10,287 bases of DNA from an uncultured Lachnospiraceae bacterium. GTDB taxonomy: Bacteria > Bacillota > Clostridia > Lachnospirales > Lachnospiraceae. Below the pieces are notes generated by a model. The model was given only the letters and a program-made list of their open reading frames with translations. It searched no databases and had not been told where the DNA came from. Of the stretch, positions 7,224 through 10,287 are shown piece by piece. A program made the position numbers and the translations under genes. The number at the start of each line of letters is the position of its first letter. Position 1 is the first letter of the stretch. The DNA lies in assembly GCA_946409475.1 (NCBI GenBank), contig CAMJWQ010000097.1:1-10287 (forward strand), read 5' to 3'.

Positions 7224-8144
7224 ATGAAGGCTTTTCACGAGGTTCGAAGCTATTCATCAGATATCATGATATGGCATCGCTCCTTTTCCAATATTGGATT
7301 TTTAGCTCACTGGCATGAAGAAATAGAGTTAATCTATATACGGAAGGGATGCGTTACCCTAAGTATAATGGATTATACCTTTACGGCCTCCGAGGGAGAT
7401 TTAATGATATGCAATAGCGGTGAAATACATTATTGTGAATCCAATGGGAAAGAGAATATCCTTGATTTTATTGTTTTTGATCCTTCTTTAATAAGCCCTA
7501 TTTATAACGATTTATCTTTTTCTCACCCACACATTCATAAAAAGGTCATGCAGTCGCTACATTTAGATACGCCTTTATTTAAATTAATGAGTACAATTGA
7601 CAGCGAATTAAAGGATAAGAAGCCTTATTATGTAGAGATTATCAAATCAAATTTAAGAGAATTTTGGTTTCTTCTGAAACGAAATATCCCGGTTGATATA
7701 ACCGGAAAAACGCAGTATCATAATCGTTCTGCAAATTTATTGCAATTTCAGCAATTACTTTCCCATATTGAGGAGCACTATGCAGAACCCATTAACTTAA
7801 CTTATTTATCTGATTTAATGAATTTTAGTACAAGTCATTTTTCCAAGCTTTTCAAAAAATTAACAGGTATACAGCCAATTACTTATATTAACACCATCCG
7901 GATAGAAAAAGCCGCTCTGAAAATCCGTAATACGAATTTAAAATTAACTGCTATTGCCTTTAACTGTGGCTTTAACAATATTCGTTCCTTTAACAGAGTC
8001 TTTAAACAAATTACCGGCTTCACCCCCAGTGAATTTAAAAATTTATCTGATAACAGGCTAAAGGACATGACATGCTTTAACCGGAGATCCCATAAAAAAT
8101 GCTTTGTAGAAACAGAACCTATAACCATAGTAAAGCAGCCTTAA
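7224..8144 (+). CDS. AraC-family transcriptional regulator with cupin sensor domain
   Basis: 306-residue cytoplasmic DNA-binding protein, probably a sugar-responsive regulator. The N-terminal half contains a cupin-like pocket with HWHEEIELIYIRKG (29-42) and SEGDLMICNSGEIHY (56-70). The AraC-type domain is about 172-272, with first helix-turn-helix INLTYLSDLMNFSTSHFSKLFKK and second LKLTAIAFNCGFNNIRSFNRVFKQITGFTPSEF. About 34 residues follow the usual domain end, rich in basic residues and with two cysteines, which is longer than typical. The start at 7224 is chosen because GGAGG lies 7 nt before it; an ATG 10 codons upstream would precede that site. It is divergent from fucI with 238 bp between, an arrangement typical of local pathway regulators, so control of the fuc cluster is likely but inferred. 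Its stop overlaps the stop of the convergent LuxR-type gene. Confidence 0.92.
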   Translation: MKAFHEVRSYSSDIMIWHRSFSNIGFLAHWHEEIELIYIRKGCVTLSIMDYTFTASEGDLMICNSGEIHYCESNGKENILDFIVFDPSLISPIYNDLSFSHPHIHKKVMQSLHLDTPLFKLMSTIDSELKDKKPYYVEIIKSNLREFWFLLKRNIPVDITGKTQYHNRSANLLQFQQLLSHIEEHYAEPINLTYLSDLMNFSTSHFSKLFKKLTGIQPITYINTIRIEKAALKIRNTNLKLTAIAFNCGFNNIRSFNRVFKQITGFTPSEFKNLSDNRLKDMTCFNRRSHKKCFVETEPITIVKQP

Positions 8145-8785
8145 ACCATCCCCATTTTAACGGCAAGTACGGCCAATTGAGTCCTGTTTTTCACCATACA
8201 TTTCATAATTAATTCTGTCACAATGTTTCTTACCCGTCCTACTGAAATGCCAAGCAGAATCGCTATTTCCTTATTCGTCATTCCTTCTGCAACAAGAGAT
8301 AATACTTCTTCTTCTCTTCTCGTCAGTTGGTTCTTTCGAAAGATTTCTTCCTGCTTTTTACTGTTTCCGCCATGCTCCTCTTTTGATAATTTTTTCGTTT
8401 TTACTTTTTCCTTTTGCATATTGGAATACTTTTTTATTAAAATCAACAAACAATTTTCAAAACAAATATCACTTAATAAATAGGCATCCACCCCGTAAGC
8501 CAATGCTTTTTCTATAAGCCTTCTGTCTTCTCTTGCTGCAATAACCCATATCTTGATTTTCCTGTTGATATCCTTGATTTTTTTTATCGTAAAATATACG
8601 GCATTAACTCCTATATTTAAACTGAAAATTACTAAATCGGGGGCTTTTTCTTTCACCAGCTCAATGGCATTAGAACAATCCCTGGCATACCCGGCCCATT
8701 CAAAAACAGAATCTACCTCCGATAATAAAATATCCAAACAACCTTCAATTACCTCACTATCCGCTACTAACAGAACACTTGTCAT
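8141..8785 (-). CDS. LuxR/NarL-type regulator with a degenerate (pseudo-)receiver domain
   Basis: 214-residue protein with a receiver-like domain at about 2-118, a charged linker rich in Lys and Glu (about 121-151), and a C-terminal LuxR-type helix-turn-helix at about 152-210 (LTRREEEVLSLVAEGMTNKEIAILLGISVGRVRNIV). The DNA-binding part is canonical. The receiver keeps the fold pattern (VLLVADSEV, DLVIFSLNI, AYGVDAYLLSD) but lacks the chemistry: the phospho-acceptor aspartate is Ser55, the acidic pair is A8/D9, the switch Thr is Ala83, and the conserved Lys is Ser105. It is unlikely to be controlled by phosphorylation. The start at 8785 is chosen because AAAGG lies 8 nt before it; the ATG two codons earlier is only 2 nt from that site. 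No kinase gene is adjacent. A good promoter lies about 40 nt upstream, so it is probably a single-gene unit. Its targets are unknown. Confidence 0.88.
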   Translation of the reverse strand: MTSVLLVADSEVIEGCLDILLSEVDSVFEWAGYARDCSNAIELVKEKAPDLVIFSLNIGVNAVYFTIKKIKDINRKIKIWVIAAREDRRLIEKALAYGVDAYLLSDICFENCLLILIKKYSNMQKEKVKTKKLSKEEHGGNSKKQEEIFRKNQLTRREEEVLSLVAEGMTNKEIAILLGISVGRVRNIVTELIMKCMVKNRTQLAVLAVKMGMV

Positions 8786-8826
8786 GTGCATTACCTTTCT
8801 TTACATGATTGTTTTCTACAAGGTTA

Positions 8827-8854
8827 AGTATAGATTACCTATTGTTTATGACAA
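8827..8854 (-). promoter_or_regulatory. Sigma-A-type promoter of the LuxR-type gene
   Basis: On the minus strand, -35 TTGTCA (8849-8854) and -10 TATACT (8827-8832) are separated by 16 nt, each close to consensus. The leader to the ATG at 8785 would be about 35 nt. AGATTAC occurs twice on the plus strand (8832-8838 and 8854-8860), exactly 22 bp apart, touching the -10 and -35 boxes. Confidence 0.6.
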
Positions 8855-8899
8855 GATTACAATCTGCTTTTTATAAGGTTTGTCACAACAAATGGTTAC

Positions 8900-8943
8900 A
8901 ATTCAGTATAAGCAGAGCAAAGATGCTCTGCTTATACCGAATT
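8900..8943. terminator. Strong 14-bp stem-loop between cheB and the LuxR-type gene, function uncertain
   Basis: GTATAAGCAGAGCA (8906-8919) and TGCTCTGCTTATAC (8924-8937) pair perfectly around a 4-nt loop. After one mismatch, ATTC/GAAT and one more A-T pair extend the stem. It lies about 130 nt beyond the cheB stop and upstream of the LuxR-type promoter, so it could end chemotaxis transcription. Neither strand has a U-run after the stem, so it is not a canonical intrinsic terminator. The remaining sequence at 8944-9071 is A/T-rich apart from a GC-richer block at about 9020-9050; I see no gene there. Confidence 0.5.
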
Positions 8944-9071
8944 CATTATGATATATCTCATAAAATGTGATGTAATGATTTATTTCGAATTAATTATTCA
9001 TCATATAATAACATTATGTAGCTTTTCCGCCCACCTTTGTGCCGATAGAATATTACCTTTATTTACATTAT

Positions 9072-10109
9072 TCATACTACTTTCCCTGCCGCAGCTTTAA
9101 TCTGCTCTGCCATATCTTTAAGAGAAACCTGCTTTTCAACCGCTCCTATTTCCAATGCAACCCGAGGCATGCCATATACTACGGAAGTTTTTTCATCCTG
9201 CCCTATGGTTCTCGCACCCTTTCTTCGCATGGACAACAGACCTTTTGCGCCATCATATCCCATACCCGTAAGTATTACTCCTACCGCATCCTCCGCAGCC
9301 GTTTTTGCTACCGATTCAAATAATACATCTACTGACGGGCAATGCCCATTTACTTTTTCACCTTTAAAGCATACTACCTTTAATTGTTCCCCGACCTTTC
9401 TGACCTGCATATGAGCATCACCGGGTGAGATTAATACCTTGCCTTTTTCAATATAATCATTGTTTTCTGCTTCCTTTACCCACAGACCTGTTGTTTGATT
9501 TAGACATTCCGCAAACATATTGGAAAATACGGGCGGAATGTGCTGTACAATAACTATCCCCGGCATATCATCGGAAAATGAGCTTAATATTTGAAAAATA
9601 GCTTCTGTTCCTCCGGTAGAGGCTCCTATTGCAATCAATTTCTTTTCACAATCATTATTTCCCTTGATTCCTTCTTTATACATATGTCCGGTGTCAGACA
9701 GGCATCTCCTTCCGATTATCTTTGCCGTTGAGGCTATTCTTATTTTTAATACCAGCTCATGGATAAATGCTTCCATATCTTTTAATGTCTGCACTCTTGG
9801 TTTGGCGACAAATTCTACTGCTCCTGCTTCCAGAGCATCAAATACCGCTGTGTTTACCGAACTAACAACTACTGCAGGTATTGGGTACTGCGGAATTAAC
9901 TGCCTGATAAACTCAATTCCGTTCATCCGCGGCATTTCAATATCGCAGGTGATAACATCCGGCTTTAGATCTATGATTTTATTACCTGCATCAAAAGGAT
10001 CATCTGCAGTACCAACAACGGTGATTGCAGAATCCGTAGAAATACCCCTTGCTATTAATTCTCTGAATACAAAGCTGTCATCAATCACCAGTACTTTAAT
10101 CTGTTTCAT
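9072..10109 (-). CDS. cheB: Chemotaxis protein-glutamate methylesterase/deamidase CheB
   Basis: 345-residue cytoplasmic enzyme that removes methyl groups from (and deamidates) glutamyl residues of chemoreceptors, resetting sensitivity in opposition to CheR. The receiver (about 1-120) has D10/D11, phospho-acceptor D56 in TCDIEMPRMNG, S83 and K103, all canonical, so activation by CheA is expected. A linker of about 121-155 leads to the CheB methylesterase domain, with catalytic Ser164 (GASTGG), His190 (VQHIPP) and Asp286 (TGMGYDG) at the same residue numbers as in the E. coli enzyme. The end of the fold, KTSVVYGMPRVA, is also typical. The ATG at 10109 follows AAAGGA by 7 nt. It starts 3 nt after the upstream cheR stop, so the two are co-transcribed and probably translationally coupled. 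No further chemotaxis gene follows it. Confidence 0.97.
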   Translation of the reverse strand: MKQIKVLVIDDSFVFRELIARGISTDSAITVVGTADDPFDAGNKIIDLKPDVITCDIEMPRMNGIEFIRQLIPQYPIPAVVVSSVNTAVFDALEAGAVEFVAKPRVQTLKDMEAFIHELVLKIRIASTAKIIGRRCLSDTGHMYKEGIKGNNDCEKKLIAIGASTGGTEAIFQILSSFSDDMPGIVIVQHIPPVFSNMFAECLNQTTGLWVKEAENNDYIEKGKVLISPGDAHMQVRKVGEQLKVVCFKGEKVNGHCPSVDVLFESVAKTAAEDAVGVILTGMGYDGAKGLLSMRRKGARTIGQDEKTSVVYGMPRVALEIGAVEKQVSLKDMAEQIKAAAGKVV

Positions 10110-10112
10110 ACC

Positions 10113-10287
10113 TCATTCCTTTCTATATATGGCAGGCATGATATATTGAAATTTGGTATTGTCATTTATTAAAGATTCCGAGTGACCAATAAACAAATAA
10201 CCGCCCTTCTCCATTGATTGATGAAATCTGTCAATTAATTCACATTTCGTTTGTCTGTCAAAATAAATCATTACGTTCCGGCAGAAT
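10113..10287 (-). CDS. cheR: Chemotaxis methyltransferase CheR, C-terminal end only (cut by the window edge)
   Basis: The last 57 codons and the TGA stop (10115-10113) of a gene entering from the right edge. The reading frame gives FCRNVMIYFDRQT at the start and GGYLFIGHSESL in the middle, both signatures of the SAM-binding C-terminal domain of CheR, which methylates chemoreceptor glutamates using S-adenosylmethionine. It ends in IMPAIYRKE. The final codons contain the ribosome-binding site of cheB, three nucleotides separating stop and start, so the two antagonistic adaptation enzymes form one operon. The rest of the gene and any promoter are outside the window. Confidence 0.93.
   Translation of the reverse strand, partial: FCRNVMIYFDRQTKCELIDRFHQSMEKGGYLFIGHSESLINDNTKFQYIMPAIYRKE

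Noticed and set aside
9020..9050. GC-richer block after cheB, considered as a riboswitch or small RNA
   Set aside because: On the minus strand it contains AAAGGTGGGCGG but matches no riboswitch core I know and forms no convincing stem; no gene follows it closely.
9664..10149. 161-codon plus-strand open frame opposite cheB
   Set aside because: Antisense to the conserved receiver domain of CheB and the end of cheR, with no ribosome site or recognisable motif.
1..10287. Mobile elements, CRISPR arrays, tRNA or rRNA genes, toxin-antitoxin or defence genes
   Set aside because: No transposase or integrase motif, no spaced repeat array and no structured RNA gene was seen; all complete genes belong to sugar metabolism, regulation or chemotaxis.

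Overview
The window looks like chromosomal DNA from an AT-rich Firmicute of class Clostridia, most likely Lachnospiraceae or a relative. The basis is low GC, strong GGAGG-type ribosome binding sites, a YesM/YesN-type two-component system beside sugar-catabolism genes, and Clostridia-like protein sequences. The assignment is by eye and no search was run. No mobile element, tRNA, rRNA or CRISPR array was seen.

Layout. Positions 1-6985 hold a minus-strand cluster read right to left: L-fucose isomerase (fucI), a 228-bp gap with a large stem-loop, L-fucose mutarotase (fucU), a YesN-like response regulator, a YesM-like sensor kinase (GTG start, 4-nt overlap with the regulator), and a membrane-anchored sugar-binding protein 4 nt further on. 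Divergent from fucI is a plus-strand AraC-family regulator (7224-8144). Its stop codon overlaps, tail to tail, that of a minus-strand LuxR-type regulator (8141-8785). To the right, a minus-strand chemotaxis operon supplies the end of cheR (cut by the window edge) and a complete cheB.

How it may work together. FucU and FucI interconvert fucose anomers and isomerise L-fucose to L-fuculose. The tight regulator-kinase-binding protein trio resembles three-component sugar sensors in which an anchored binding protein reports sugar to a LytS/YesM kinase, as in XylFII-LytS-YesN. Here the likely cue is fucose or a related sugar, and the likely output is fuc or transporter genes beyond the left edge. 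The divergent AraC regulator gives a second possible layer of control. Fuculokinase, fuculose-phosphate aldolase and a transporter are not in the window.

Most unusual items: the LuxR-type regulator has a receiver domain lacking the phospho-acceptor aspartate and the conserved lysine; the binding protein lacks a lipobox and is attached to a two-component pair; the 8141-8144 stop codons interlock; and two strong stem-loops lack canonical U-tracts.
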